64,000 bases of DNA from Halorubrum hochsteinianum. Lineage in GTDB: Archaea > Halobacteriota > Halobacteria > Halobacteriales > Haloferacaceae. The stretch lies in assembly GCF_023702125.1 (NCBI RefSeq), contig NZ_CP098415.1, positions 372,001 to 436,000 on the forward strand, read 5' to 3'. Of the stretch, positions 24,935-33,841 are shown piece by piece. The notes beneath the pieces were generated by a model. That model was not told the DNA's origin. It made no database searches and saw only the letters and a program-made list of their open reading frames with translations. Made by a program: the position numbers and the translations under genes. Numbering within the stretch: position 1 is the stretch's first letter; every line of letters begins with the position of its first letter.

Positions 24935-25876
24935 TTATCCCATCTCGACCCGCGGGTCGAGGTACCCGTACGCCATGTCCTGAACGACGTTCCCGACCAC
25001 GCCGACGCCGATGACGACGACGGTCCCGCCGAGCAACACCGGGAGGTCTCGGGCGGCGACCGCCCGCAGGAGCAGGAGTCCGAACCCCTCGATGCCGAAC
25101 AGGGCCTCGATCACGAACGTCGAGAGCACGAGCAGCCCCAGCGCCTCGGTGAACAGCATCGAGAAGAACGGGATCGCGGCGTTCCGCAGGACGTGGGCGG
25201 CGACGCGGTACCCGGACGCGCCCTTGGCCCTGACGAGCGAGACGAACTCCGCCGCGGCGTACTCCCGCGAGTGGGCGCGGGAGTAGCTGACGTAGCCGCC
25301 GAGCAGCGCGGCGAACGCCAGTCCGATCGGGAGCAGGTGGTCGAAGACGAACGGCGGCGGGTCCAGCCGGCCGTCGACGGTGAACGAGAAGGCCATTCCG
25401 CCGAGCCAGAAGCCCGGGAGCGCGAAGAGGAGGTACGCCGCCGCGACGCCGGCGGACCCGACGCGGCGCTCCGGGTACAGCGCGGCGACCGTCCCTATCG
25501 AGACCCCGCAGACGACGGCCAGAGCGAGGGCCGGAACGACGTACGCGGCCGTCCGGGCCGCCGCGTCCATCACGAGCGGGAACACCGGTTCGCCGGAGGC
25601 GAGGGAACTCCCCCAGTCGAGCGTGACCATGTTCCCGAGCCAGTCGGCGTACACCTCTATCAGCGGCCTGTCGAGTCCGCGCGCGGCGAAGTACTCCGCT
25701 CTGATCGCCGCGAGCGCCTCGGGGTCGCTCTCGCCGCCGTACCTAGCGAGCCCGATCTGACCGGACAACACCCAGTCCTCGGTGAGCGTGAACAGCGCGA
25801 ATATCGTCGTGAGGACGACCCACGAGGTCGCGAGCCCCATCGCCGCCCGCTTCGCGAGGATCCGGAGGGGGTTCAC
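24935..25876 (-). CDS. dppB: Peptide/nickel ABC transporter permease, DppB type (transporter A)
   Basis: A 313-aa inner-membrane permease of the BPD_transp_1 family with about six membrane segments. The EAA-loop region (EFVSLVRAKGASGYRVAAHVLRNAAIPF) contacts the ATPases. The C-terminus DPRVEMG is standard for DppB. Unlike the usual operon, it is divergent from its presumed partners dppC, dppD and dppF (26130-29769), with 253 bp between. No substrate-binding protein gene is attached. Confidence 0.87.
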   Translation of the reverse strand: MNPLRILAKRAAMGLATSWVVLTTIFALFTLTEDWVLSGQIGLARYGGESDPEALAAIRAEYFAARGLDRPLIEVYADWLGNMVTLDWGSSLASGEPVFPLVMDAAARTAAYVVPALALAVVCGVSIGTVAALYPERRVGSAGVAAAYLLFALPGFWLGGMAFSFTVDGRLDPPPFVFDHLLPIGLAFAALLGGYVSYSRAHSREYAAAEFVSLVRAKGASGYRVAAHVLRNAAIPFFSMLFTEALGLLVLSTFVIEALFGIEGFGLLLLRAVAARDLPVLLGGTVVVIGVGVVGNVVQDMAYGYLDPRVEMG

Positions 25877-26129
25877 GAGATCCCACCCCCGTTCGACGCT
25901 CGCGTCGTCGGACGAGGGGTCCGTGGGAGACCGGAGGGCGACGAGGGCTTTGGGAACGGTTCGGAGGGCACGTTTGCGGACACCACGACCGGGAGGACAT
26001 TAAATCACGTGCGTACCCGCCGCGCCCGTCGTCGGTCCGCCGCGGCCGACGGACGAGGCGCGGGGCGGGACCGCGGATCGGTGAGGTGGTTTTAACCGCC
26101 GTCCGTCGATACTACGGGCAACCCTCCAC
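25877..26129. promoter_or_regulatory. Divergent promoter region of transporter A
   Basis: It holds GGTTTTAACC (26088-26097), 33-42 nt before the dppC start on the plus strand, and CATTAAATC (about 25999-26007), a TATA-like candidate for dppB on the minus strand with a leader near 100 nt. No operator was recognised. Confidence 0.45.
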
Positions 26130-27341
26130 ATGCCGCCGACAGAAGACGAGCCGCGGTTCGAAGGCCTCGATTGGGACGAGATTCAGCGCTCGAAGCGGAC
26201 CGTCACCGCCGAGCGAGCCGTGCTGGCGACCGGCGCGACCCTCCTCGCGCTCGGCGTCGCGTATCAGGCGTCGTCGCCGGGGCTGTACCTCGTCGGGGAC
26301 TGGCGGCCGGTCGCGCTCGACTGGGTGTTCCTCCTCGCCGCGACGGTGCTCGCGGCGTACGGCGTCGTCCCGCTGGCGAAGCGGCTCCGACGGCGACCCG
26401 TCTCGCTCCGCGACCTCGTTCGGCGGCGGCCCGGTGTGGCCCTCTCGGGCGCGTTCGTCGCCGGCCTCCTCGCCGTCGGTCTCGTCGGCCCGGCTCTGGG
26501 CGGGTCGCCCCCGCTCCGGTTCCAACACGCGTTCCACCCGCCCGTCGGGTTCGCCAGCACCGTTCCGCCGCAGGAGTGTCTCGGCGTCGAGACGGGCGGC
26601 GCGTTCGATCGGGTGTGTCACGGGTCGTGGGCGTACCCGCTCGGCACGAACAAGCGCGGCCACCCGCTCGGGTTCCTGCTCGTCGAGGGCGCTCGGACCG
26701 CGGCGTACGTGACCGTCATCTCGGCCGCGTTCATCGTCCCGCTCGCCGCGGCGGTCGGCGTCGTCGCCGGGGTCCGCGGCGGCGTCGTCGACGACCTGCT
26801 GTCGTCGTACGTCGACGTTCAGCTGTGCATTCCCGCGCTGCTCCTGTACTTCGTCGGCTACGCCTACTACGGTCCCTCGCTGCTCCTGCTGCTCGCGACG
26901 TTCGGACTGCTGAGCTGGGGCGGGATCGCCCGACTGGTCCGCAGCGAAGTGATCCAGCGCCGCGAGGAGGGGTACGTGCTGGTCGCGCGGAGCCTCGGGG
27001 CGTCGGGCGCGTACGTCGCCCGACGGCACATCCTCCCGAACAGCACGAACACGCTCGTCCCGGCGACGTTTCAGCTGCTCGCGCTGTTCGTCCTCGTCGA
27101 GGCGGGCGTCGCCTTCCTCGGGTTCCACGAGATCGGCACCTACTCGTGGGGGTCGACGATCAGCGAGTCGATCAACGCCGCGGTCGCCGGACAGCTACAG
27201 GAGCACGCCGACCAGCCGGCGTACAAGATCTGGTGGGTGTCGTCGCTTCCGGCCGCCGCGCTGACGGCGACGCTCGTCGCGTTCAAGACGCTGGGAGACG
27301 GCGTCCGGGACGCCCTTGACCCCCGAGGTGACCGCTCGTGA
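26130..27341 (+). CDS. dppC: Peptide/nickel ABC transporter permease, DppC type (transporter A)
   Basis: A 403-aa permease, about 100 residues longer than bacterial DppC. Extra N-terminal hydrophobic segments precede an extracytoplasmic region with two cysteines (QECLGVETGG and DRVCHGSW). YPLGTNKRGH is the family's signature before the core. The EAA loop (EEGYVLVARSLGASGAYVARRHILPN) is intact. It forms an operon with dppD (GTGA overlap) and dppF. The Cys pair also occurs in the DppC at 40882, so transporters A and C are likely close paralogues. Confidence 0.87.
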   Translation: MPPTEDEPRFEGLDWDEIQRSKRTVTAERAVLATGATLLALGVAYQASSPGLYLVGDWRPVALDWVFLLAATVLAAYGVVPLAKRLRRRPVSLRDLVRRRPGVALSGAFVAGLLAVGLVGPALGGSPPLRFQHAFHPPVGFASTVPPQECLGVETGGAFDRVCHGSWAYPLGTNKRGHPLGFLLVEGARTAAYVTVISAAFIVPLAAAVGVVAGVRGGVVDDLLSSYVDVQLCIPALLLYFVGYAYYGPSLLLLLATFGLLSWGGIARLVRSEVIQRREEGYVLVARSLGASGAYVARRHILPNSTNTLVPATFQLLALFVLVEAGVAFLGFHEIGTYSWGSTISESINAAVAGQLQEHADQPAYKIWWVSSLPAAALTATLVAFKTLGDGVRDALDPRGDRS

Positions 27342-28453
27342 CGCCGCGCCGCGACGGGAGCAACGGGAGCCCGCTCCTCTCCGTGCGCGACCTTCGGACC
27401 CGGATCCGGACCGACGACGGGTGGCACCACGCGGTCGACGGGGTGAGCTTCGACGTCGAGCGCGGCGAGACGGTGTGTCTGGTCGGCGAGTCCGGCAGCG
27501 GCAAGAGCGTCACGTGCGAGTCGCTCACCGGTCTCGTCCCGCAGCCGCCGGCCGAGGTGTCGTCCGACGGGGTCGCGTTCGACGGGGAGTCGGTCGCCGA
27601 CCGGTCGGAGGCGGAGTTGCGGTCGATCCGCGGGCGGCGGATCGCGCACGTGTTCCAGAACCCGCAGAGCGCGCTCGACCCGGTGTACACCGTCGGGAAG
27701 CAGGTGACGGAGCCGATACGGATCCACGAGGACGTGAGCCGGTCGGGCGCGCGGGACCGCGCCGTCGACCTGCTGCGGCGGGTCGGCATCCCGCGGGCGG
27801 CCGAGCGGCTCGACAGCTACCCGCACGAGTTCTCCGGCGGGATGCGACAGCGGATCGCCATCGCGGTCGCGCTGTCGGGGGACCCGGACCTGCTGATCGC
27901 CGACGAGCCGACGACCGCGGTCGACGTCACGGTCCAGGCGCGGCTGCTCGACCTGTTCCGGTCGATCGTCGGCGACGGGACGAGCGTGCTGCTCGTGACC
28001 CACGACCTGCGGGTCGTCGCCGCCGTCGCCGACCGCGTGCTGGTGATGTACGGCGGCACGATAGTCGAGCGCGGCCCGGTCGGGGCGGTGTTCGACGCTC
28101 CCTCGCACCCGTACACGCAGGCGCTGTTCGACAGCTACGGGACGGGCGACCGGGCCGCCGTCGCGGAGCGGACCGCCCGCGGCGGGATCCCGACCGACGG
28201 CTGCCGGTTCCGCGCGGAGTGCCCGCACGCGGTCGAGGAGTGCGCCGGCGGCGCGCAGCCGGCGTTCCACGCGGTCGGCGACTCGCCCGACCACGCGGCG
28301 TCGTGCGTTCACTACGGCCCGGAGGGAGACCCGTCGGCGATCCGCGAGAACGCGACCTCGCCGGTCGAGAGCCGAGCGGAGCGGGAGTCGCGGCGGTCGG
28401 CCGTCGACCGGTCGGCGACCTCGGCCCCGGAGACGGAGGGCGAGCGGCGATGA
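27338..28453 (+). CDS. dppD: Peptide ABC transporter ATPase, DppD type (transporter A)
   Basis: A 371-aa ABC ATPase. Walker A GESGSGKS, signature FSGGMRQR, Walker B LLIADEPT and the His switch TH are intact. The C-terminal oligopeptide-transporter domain carries its cysteine cluster (GCRFRAECPHAVEEC). The start is a GTG that overlaps the dppC stop (GTGA). It pairs with DppF to energise transporter A. Confidence 0.9.
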   Translation: MTPRRDGSNGSPLLSVRDLRTRIRTDDGWHHAVDGVSFDVERGETVCLVGESGSGKSVTCESLTGLVPQPPAEVSSDGVAFDGESVADRSEAELRSIRGRRIAHVFQNPQSALDPVYTVGKQVTEPIRIHEDVSRSGARDRAVDLLRRVGIPRAAERLDSYPHEFSGGMRQRIAIAVALSGDPDLLIADEPTTAVDVTVQARLLDLFRSIVGDGTSVLLVTHDLRVVAAVADRVLVMYGGTIVERGPVGAVFDAPSHPYTQALFDSYGTGDRAAVAERTARGGIPTDGCRFRAECPHAVEECAGGAQPAFHAVGDSPDHAASCVHYGPEGDPSAIRENATSPVESRAERESRRSAVDRSATSAPETEGERR

Positions 28454-29769
28454 GCGGCGAGCCGATCTGCTCGGTCCGGGGGGTAGAGAAGCACTACCCG
28501 ATCACCCGCGGGCTGCTCCGGCGCGAGGTCGGCCGGGTCCGCGCCGTCGACGGAGTGAGCTTCGACGTCGAGCGCGGCGAGGCCCTCGGGATCGTCGGGG
28601 AGTCGGGGAGCGGCAAGACGACGACGGCCCACGCGCTCTTGGGACTGGAGGAGCCGACGGCCGGCGAGGTCCGCTTCGAGGGCGACCCGGTCTCGGAGCT
28701 GACCGGGGCGGACCGACAGGATTTCCGCCGGCGCACGCAGCTTATCGTTCAGGACCCGAACGACGCGCTCGACCCGCGGATGACGGTCGGCGAGGCGGTG
28801 GCGGAACCCCTCAAGATCCACGGGCTCGACGACGCCGAGCGGCGGCGCGCGGTCGTCGCCGACATCCTCGAACGCGTCGGGCTGTCCGCGGACGACCTGA
28901 ACCGATACCCGCACGAGTTCTCCGGCGGCGAGAAACAGCGGATCTCGATCGCGCGGGCGCTCGTCGTCAGCCCCGACCTCATCGTCGCAGACGAGCCGAC
29001 GAGCGCGCTCGACGCCCGAGTGCGGTCCGAGATACTCGACCTCTTGGACCGGGTCCGGCGCGAGTTCGACATCGCCCTCCTCTTTATCAGCCACGACCTC
29101 GACGTCGTCCGTCGGAACTGTGACCGGGTGGCGGTGATGTACCTCGGCGAGATCGTCGAGCGCGGCGCGACCGAGAGCGTGCTGGCGGACCCGGCCCACC
29201 CCTACACGCGGGTGTTGCTCTCCTCCGTCCCCTCCCTCGACCCGACAGACCGAGCGCTCGATCGGCCGCTGACCGACACCGTCCCGGACCCGAGCGACCC
29301 GCCGTCGGGGTGCCGGTTCCACCCCCGGTGTCCGGACGTGATCCCCCCGGCGGACCTCTCGGTGCCCGCGGAGACGTGGCGAGCGATCGCCGAGTTCAGG
29401 TTCTCCGTTCAGGCGGGAGAGCTCCCGGAGGACGCGGTGGGAGACCCCGGAACGGACGATCCCGGGGGCGACGCCGAGGACCCCGCGGCGGCGGTCCGGG
29501 AGGCCGTCGGTCTCGGGGCCGAGCTCCCCGACCCCGACGCGGAGGCCGCGGTCGACGACGCGGCCCGGAGGCTCGCGGACGGCGACGTCGACGCCGCCGA
29601 CGAAGCGCTGGCGGCGGCCTTCCCGAGCGTCTGCGAGCGCGAGACGCCGGCAGCCGTCGAGCGGCCGACCGTGGACGAAGGAGAACGGCGGAAATCCGGA
29701 AGCGTCAGCTGTCTCCGGCACGGCCGAGAGAGCGCAGGAGCGGTCCGGTCGGACGGAAACGGCGATTAG
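28450..29769 (+). CDS. dppF: Peptide ABC transporter ATPase, DppF type (transporter A)
   Basis: A 439-aa ABC ATPase. Walker A GESGSGKTT, signature FSGGEKQR and Walker B LIVADEPTSALD are present. The C-terminal domain starts normally (GCRFHPRCPDVI), but an acidic helical insertion of about 100 residues separates it from the last cysteines (SVCERE...SCLRHG). The same insertion is seen in the other two F-type ATPases of this window. The ATG overlaps the dppD stop. It overlaps the following convergent gene by 4 nt. Confidence 0.9.
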   Translation: MSGEPICSVRGVEKHYPITRGLLRREVGRVRAVDGVSFDVERGEALGIVGESGSGKTTTAHALLGLEEPTAGEVRFEGDPVSELTGADRQDFRRRTQLIVQDPNDALDPRMTVGEAVAEPLKIHGLDDAERRRAVVADILERVGLSADDLNRYPHEFSGGEKQRISIARALVVSPDLIVADEPTSALDARVRSEILDLLDRVRREFDIALLFISHDLDVVRRNCDRVAVMYLGEIVERGATESVLADPAHPYTRVLLSSVPSLDPTDRALDRPLTDTVPDPSDPPSGCRFHPRCPDVIPPADLSVPAETWRAIAEFRFSVQAGELPEDAVGDPGTDDPGGDAEDPAAAVREAVGLGAELPDPDAEAAVDDAARRLADGDVDAADEALAAAFPSVCERETPAAVERPTVDEGERRKSGSVSCLRHGRESAGAVRSDGNGD

Positions 29770-30305
29770 CGGACGATCCGCACCGTCGTCTCGTCCGTCA
29801 GACCGCGCTCCTCGGCGTCCGTCGCGTTGATCGCGGCACCGATGGTGTAGCTTCCGACGCCCGCCGGCTCCCACTCGCTGTCGGAGACCCTGAACAGCTG
29901 GTCCCACCGCTTCCGGAACTCCTTGCGTTCGCCGCGGTCGAACGAGAGCGTCCCCTCCTCGTCCGGCGGGTCTCGGATCGGGACCTCGGCGGCCTCGACG
30001 TTGCCGTCGACGGTCCACTCCCAGAGGAGCGGGGAGACGGTCGGGACCGATATCGGCACCGGCAGGCGGTTGCGGAGGGTCACGCGGAACGGGACCGGTT
30101 CGCCGACCTCGTACTCGTCGTCGTCCGTCTCCACGGACACCGAGATCGGGAGGTGCCGGAAGCGCCGGGGGATCAGGAGGTCGCTCAGCGTCGACGACGG
30201 GACCGACCGGAGCGCCTGAAGCTTGGTCTGTCGCTCCTTCTCCGACGGCGCGTGAGCCTCCTCGTCGTCGCGGTGGAGGGCGTTCGACTCGTAGATCCGA
30301 CGCAT
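29766..30305 (-). CDS. Haloarchaeal protein with Ig-like/BsuPI-like beta domain
   Basis: A 179-aa protein with no signal peptide. From residue 50 on it reads as a beta-sandwich (VSVETDDDEYEVGEPVPFRVTLRNRLPVPISV...), resembling BsuPI-type proteinase-inhibitor folds and a haloarchaeal family (possibly DUF7974). The function is unknown. It lies between transporters A and B and converges with dppF of A. Confidence 0.65.
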   Translation of the reverse strand: MRRIYESNALHRDDEEAHAPSEKERQTKLQALRSVPSSTLSDLLIPRRFRHLPISVSVETDDDEYEVGEPVPFRVTLRNRLPVPISVPTVSPLLWEWTVDGNVEAAEVPIRDPPDEEGTLSFDRGERKEFRKRWDQLFRVSDSEWEPAGVGSYTIGAAINATDAEERGLTDETTVRIVR

Positions 30306-30391
30306 TGGCAGCGTTACGGGGAGCGATGGATAAAGAGTTACGCAGGAGGGCGCTCGGCGCGGCCGAGTCCGAGCGGGGGTCGCGGTCTCGG

Positions 30392-31720
30392 CTACGCCGC
30401 GTTACCGAAGGTCTCCCGCTCGGAGTCGAACCGGTCGTCGAACCGGAGACACGAGATGTGGTGGTCGTCGCTCACCGCGTACGCGCCCGGCTCGTGCGTC
30501 GAGCAGGGCGTGGTGAACGCGTCTTCCAGGGTCGTCGCCGCCGCCGACAGCTCCTCGTCGGCGAGCAGGTCGATCGCCTCCGAGACCGCGGCCTCCGCGT
30601 CGTCGTCGGAGAGCCGATCCGGGAGGTCGAACTCGGTGCGGACCATCCGGCCGAACTCCTCGCGCGACGCGTCCGTCGGGTCGAGCCGCGACCCCTCGGT
30701 GTCGCTCTCGAGCTCCGCCGTCACCGACCCGACCGAGTCCGCCTCCCGCGTCCGGAGCTTCAGGTCCATGACCGACCGCCACGCCTCCTGCGGGAGGTCG
30801 TAGTCGGCGTCGCGGATCACCTTCGGACACCGGGTGTGGAACCGGCAGCCCGACGGCGGGTCGAGCGGGGACGGAACGGTCCCCGACAGGAAGATCTGCT
30901 CGCCCTCCCACAGCGGGTCCGGTTCGGGGATCGCCGAGAGGAGCGCCTCCGAGTAGGGGTGGTAAGGTGGCTCGAACACCTCTTCCGTCGGCGCGATCTC
31001 CGCGATCTCGCCGAGGTACATCACCGCGATCCGGTCGGAGATGTGTTCGACGACGCTGAGGTCGTGCGCGATGAACACGTACGAGAGGCCGAACTCCTCC
31101 TGTAGGTTCTCCATGAGGTTGAGGATCTGCGCCTGAACGCTCACGTCGAGCGCGGACACCGGCTCGTCGCAGACGATCACCTCCGGGTCGACGGCGAGCG
31201 CGCGGGCGATCCCGATCCGCTGGCGCTGGCCCCCGGAGAACTCGTGCGGGTAGCGGTTCGCGTGGCTCGGGTTCAGGCCGACCGTTTCGAGCAGTTCGTA
31301 GATCCGCTCTTTCCGCTCCTCGCCGCTCGCGATGTCGTGGATGTCGAGCGGCTCGCCGATGATGTCGCCCACAGTCATCCGCGGGTTCAGGCTGGAGAAC
31401 GGGTCCTGGAAGATGTACTGGACGTCCTTCCGGAGGTTGCGGAGGTCGGAGCTGGACAGCTCCGTGATGTCCTCGCCCTTGTAGTAGACGGAGCCGCCCG
31501 TCGGTTCGACCAGCCGGAGCATGCTCCGGCCGAGCGTCGTCTTCCCGCACCCGGACTCGCCGACGACGCCGAGCGTCTCGCCCTCGTGGAGTTCGAGGTC
31601 GACGCCGTCGACCGCCTTCACCCACTGCGACCGGCCGAGGAGCTTGTCGACGAACCCGCCGGTCGAGTCGTAGTACTTCTCTAGCCCCTCGACGCGGAGG
31701 ATCGGCTCGGCGCTACTCAT
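30392..31720 (-). CDS. dppF: Peptide ABC transporter ATPase, OppF/DppF type (transporter B)
   Basis: A 442-aa ABC ATPase. Walker [10 protein letters not shown], signature FSGGQRQR and Walker [13 protein letters not shown] are intact. An N-terminal insertion ([18 protein letters not shown]) precedes the core. The C-terminal Cys domain is split by an acidic insertion of about 110 residues between RCPKVI and SCLRFD. ATG 31720 is chosen over a GTG three codons earlier; it overlaps the upstream stop by 8 nt. Last gene of transporter B. Confidence 0.9.
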   Translation of the reverse strand: MSSAEPILRVEGLEKYYDSTGGFVDKLLGRSQWVKAVDGVDLELHEGETLGVVGESGCGKTTLGRSMLRLVEPTGGSVYYKGEDITELSSSDLRNLRKDVQYIFQDPFSSLNPRMTVGDIIGEPLDIHDIASGEERKERIYELLETVGLNPSHANRYPHEFSGGQRQRIGIARALAVDPEVIVCDEPVSALDVSVQAQILNLMENLQEEFGLSYVFIAHDLSVVEHISDRIAVMYLGEIAEIAPTEEVFEPPYHPYSEALLSAIPEPDPLWEGEQIFLSGTVPSPLDPPSGCRFHTRCPKVIRDADYDLPQEAWRSVMDLKLRTREADSVGSVTAELESDTEGSRLDPTDASREEFGRMVRTEFDLPDRLSDDDAEAAVSEAIDLLADEELSAAATTLEDAFTTPCSTHEPGAYAVSDDHHISCLRFDDRFDSERETFGNAA

Positions 31721-32789
31721 CGCGATCACCCTCTACGTACCCCGCGGCCGCGCCGTCCGCCGGCCCGGTCGTCTCGACGGAGTACGTGAGCCCCTGCGAG
31801 AGCCCCTCCGTGTACTCGAGACAAGCTGCGGCGTGTTCCGTGTCGAGCGTCGCCTCCGCCCCCGACTCCACGTCGGTGAGCGGCGGCTCCTTGCGCGTGC
31901 ACTTCTCCTCGGCGAACGGACAGCGCGGGTGGAAGCTACACCCGGAGGGGAGCTCGACGAGGTCGGGCATCACGCCCGGGATCGTCTGGAGCCGCTCCCG
32001 CTTGTCGTTGACGCGGGGGATCGAGCTCATGAGCCCGACCGTGTACGGGTGTTTCGGGTCGTAGTACAGCTCCTCGACGGGAGCCTTCTCGACGGGTTTC
32101 CCGGCGTACATCACCATGACGCGGTCGCACACCTCGGCGATGACGCCGAGGTCGTGGGTGATGAGCTGGATCGCCGTGTCGAACTCGTCGGCCAGCTCCC
32201 TGAGCTCGTCTAAGATCTGCGCCTCGATGGTCACGTCGAGCGCGGTCGTCGGCTCGTCCGCGACGATCAGGTCGGGGTCACACGAGAGGGCCATCGCGAT
32301 GATCGCCCGCTGTTGCATCCCGCCGGAGAACTCGTGCGGGTAGTCGGAGAACCGCTCTTCGGCCTCCGGGATGCCGACGCGGTCGAGCAGCTGGATCGTT
32401 CGCGCCTTCGCCTCCTCGGACGAGTAGTCGAGGTGGTGTTCGATCGCCTCCGCGATCTGGCCGCCCACCGTGTACACCGGATTGAGCGCCGTCTGCGCGT
32501 CCTGGAAGATCATCGAGATCTCGTCGCCGCGGATCGAGCGGATCTCCGACTCGGACATCTCCAGCAAGTTCTCGCCTTTGAACAGGATCTCGCCGCTCTC
32601 GATCTGGCCCGGACTGTCGATCAGCCGCAGCACGGAGAGCGCCGTGACGCTTTTGCCCGCGCCGCTCTCGCCGACCACGCCGAACTTCTCGCCGCGCTCG
32701 ATGCGGTACGAGAGGTCGTCGACGGCGGTCACCACGCCCTCTTGGGTGTAGAAGCGGACGGTGAGGTCCTTCACTTCCAGCAGCGCCAT
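31713..32789 (-). CDS. dppD: Peptide ABC transporter ATPase, OppD/DppD type (transporter B)
   Basis: A 358-aa ABC ATPase with Walker A GESGAGKS, signature FSGGMQQR, Walker B LIVADEPT, and a compact C-terminal cysteine domain (GCSFHPRCPFAEEKC...CLEY). Its ATG overlaps the dppC stop by one base. It lacks the long C-terminal insertion seen in the F-type partner, as do the other D-type subunits here. Confidence 0.9.
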   Translation of the reverse strand: MALLEVKDLTVRFYTQEGVVTAVDDLSYRIERGEKFGVVGESGAGKSVTALSVLRLIDSPGQIESGEILFKGENLLEMSESEIRSIRGDEISMIFQDAQTALNPVYTVGGQIAEAIEHHLDYSSEEAKARTIQLLDRVGIPEAEERFSDYPHEFSGGMQQRAIIAMALSCDPDLIVADEPTTALDVTIEAQILDELRELADEFDTAIQLITHDLGVIAEVCDRVMVMYAGKPVEKAPVEELYYDPKHPYTVGLMSSIPRVNDKRERLQTIPGVMPDLVELPSGCSFHPRCPFAEEKCTRKEPPLTDVESGAEATLDTEHAAACLEYTEGLSQGLTYSVETTGPADGAAAGYVEGDRDE

Positions 32790-33841
32790 CAGTCCTCACC
32801 CCCGCGGCCGACACCGGTCTGCTGTGCGTCCAGTGCGTCGTTGATACCGTCGCCGATCATGTTCATTGACATCACGAAGATGAAGATCGCCCCACCGGGG
32901 TACACGGTCGCCCACCAGGGGATCTGACCGCCGGGCCCCTGAATGAGCGTCGACCGCGTGGCGTTCAGCATGGTGCCCCACTCGGCCGAACTGGGGTCTA
33001 ACCCGAGTCCGAGGAAGCCGAGCGCGGCGACGCCGATGACGACGCTCCCGATGTTGAGCGACGCCAGCACGATGAGCGGCGGCATCGCGTTGGGAGCGAT
33101 GTGTCTGAAGACGACCGAGCGGTCGCGCGCGCCGAGCGCCTTCGCCGCCATCACGTACTCGTTCTCCTTGATCTTCAGCACTTCCCCTCTCACCAGACGG
33201 CCGTACCCGGCCCAGCCGAAGAGGCTGAACGCTAAGACGAGCTGCCAGTAGCCGCCGCCGAGGATGGCGACGATGATGAGCGCCAGGATGAGCCCGGGGA
33301 ACGCGAAGATGGTGTCGACGATCCGCATCATCAGCTCGTCGACGTTGCCGCCGTAGTAGCCGGAGATGGAGCCGTAGATCAGCCCGAACGACGCCGTGAG
33401 TCCGACGACGATGAACCCGATCGAGAGGCTGTACCGGCCGCCGACGAGGAGCCGCGAGAACAGGTCGCGGCCGGAGCCGTCGACGCCCATCGGGTACTGC
33501 CACGACGGCGGGTCGTACACCTCGACGCTCGGGTCGACGCCCAGATACAGGATCGTCGTCGGGTCGTACGGAGCCAGCGAGAACGGCTGGACGACGACGC
33601 CGAACATCTCGATGGGACGCGCGAAGAACGCGGCCAGCGCCATCAGGACGACGATGACGAGCGCGCCCATCGCGGAGCGGTTCCGCTTGAACTTCCGGAA
33701 GCCGCGCCGCCAGCGGCCGACGGTTTCGCCGCTCGATTCGTCGGTCCAGTCGGACATCGGCTCTCGGTCTCTGACGCGGTCCGAATCGAATCCCGAGATG
33801 CGGATCCGGCCGCGTTCGTCGTGAGTTTGTCGGTCAGTCAT
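32789..33841 (-). CDS. dppC: Peptide ABC transporter permease, DppC type (transporter B)
   Basis: A 350-aa permease of usual DppC architecture. There is a charged N-terminus with a RKFKRNRSAMGALV segment, then MGVDGSGRDLFSRLLVGGRYSL, then the EAA loop ENEYVMAAKALGARDRSVVFRHIAPN. It lacks the extra Cys-containing region of the DppC proteins of transporters A and C, so B belongs to another subfamily. ATG 33841 overlaps the dppB stop by 8 nt. Confidence 0.9.
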   Translation of the reverse strand: MTDRQTHDERGRIRISGFDSDRVRDREPMSDWTDESSGETVGRWRRGFRKFKRNRSAMGALVIVVLMALAAFFARPIEMFGVVVQPFSLAPYDPTTILYLGVDPSVEVYDPPSWQYPMGVDGSGRDLFSRLLVGGRYSLSIGFIVVGLTASFGLIYGSISGYYGGNVDELMMRIVDTIFAFPGLILALIIVAILGGGYWQLVLAFSLFGWAGYGRLVRGEVLKIKENEYVMAAKALGARDRSVVFRHIAPNAMPPLIVLASLNIGSVVIGVAALGFLGLGLDPSSAEWGTMLNATRSTLIQGPGGQIPWWATVYPGGAIFIFVMSMNMIGDGINDALDAQQTGVGRGGED

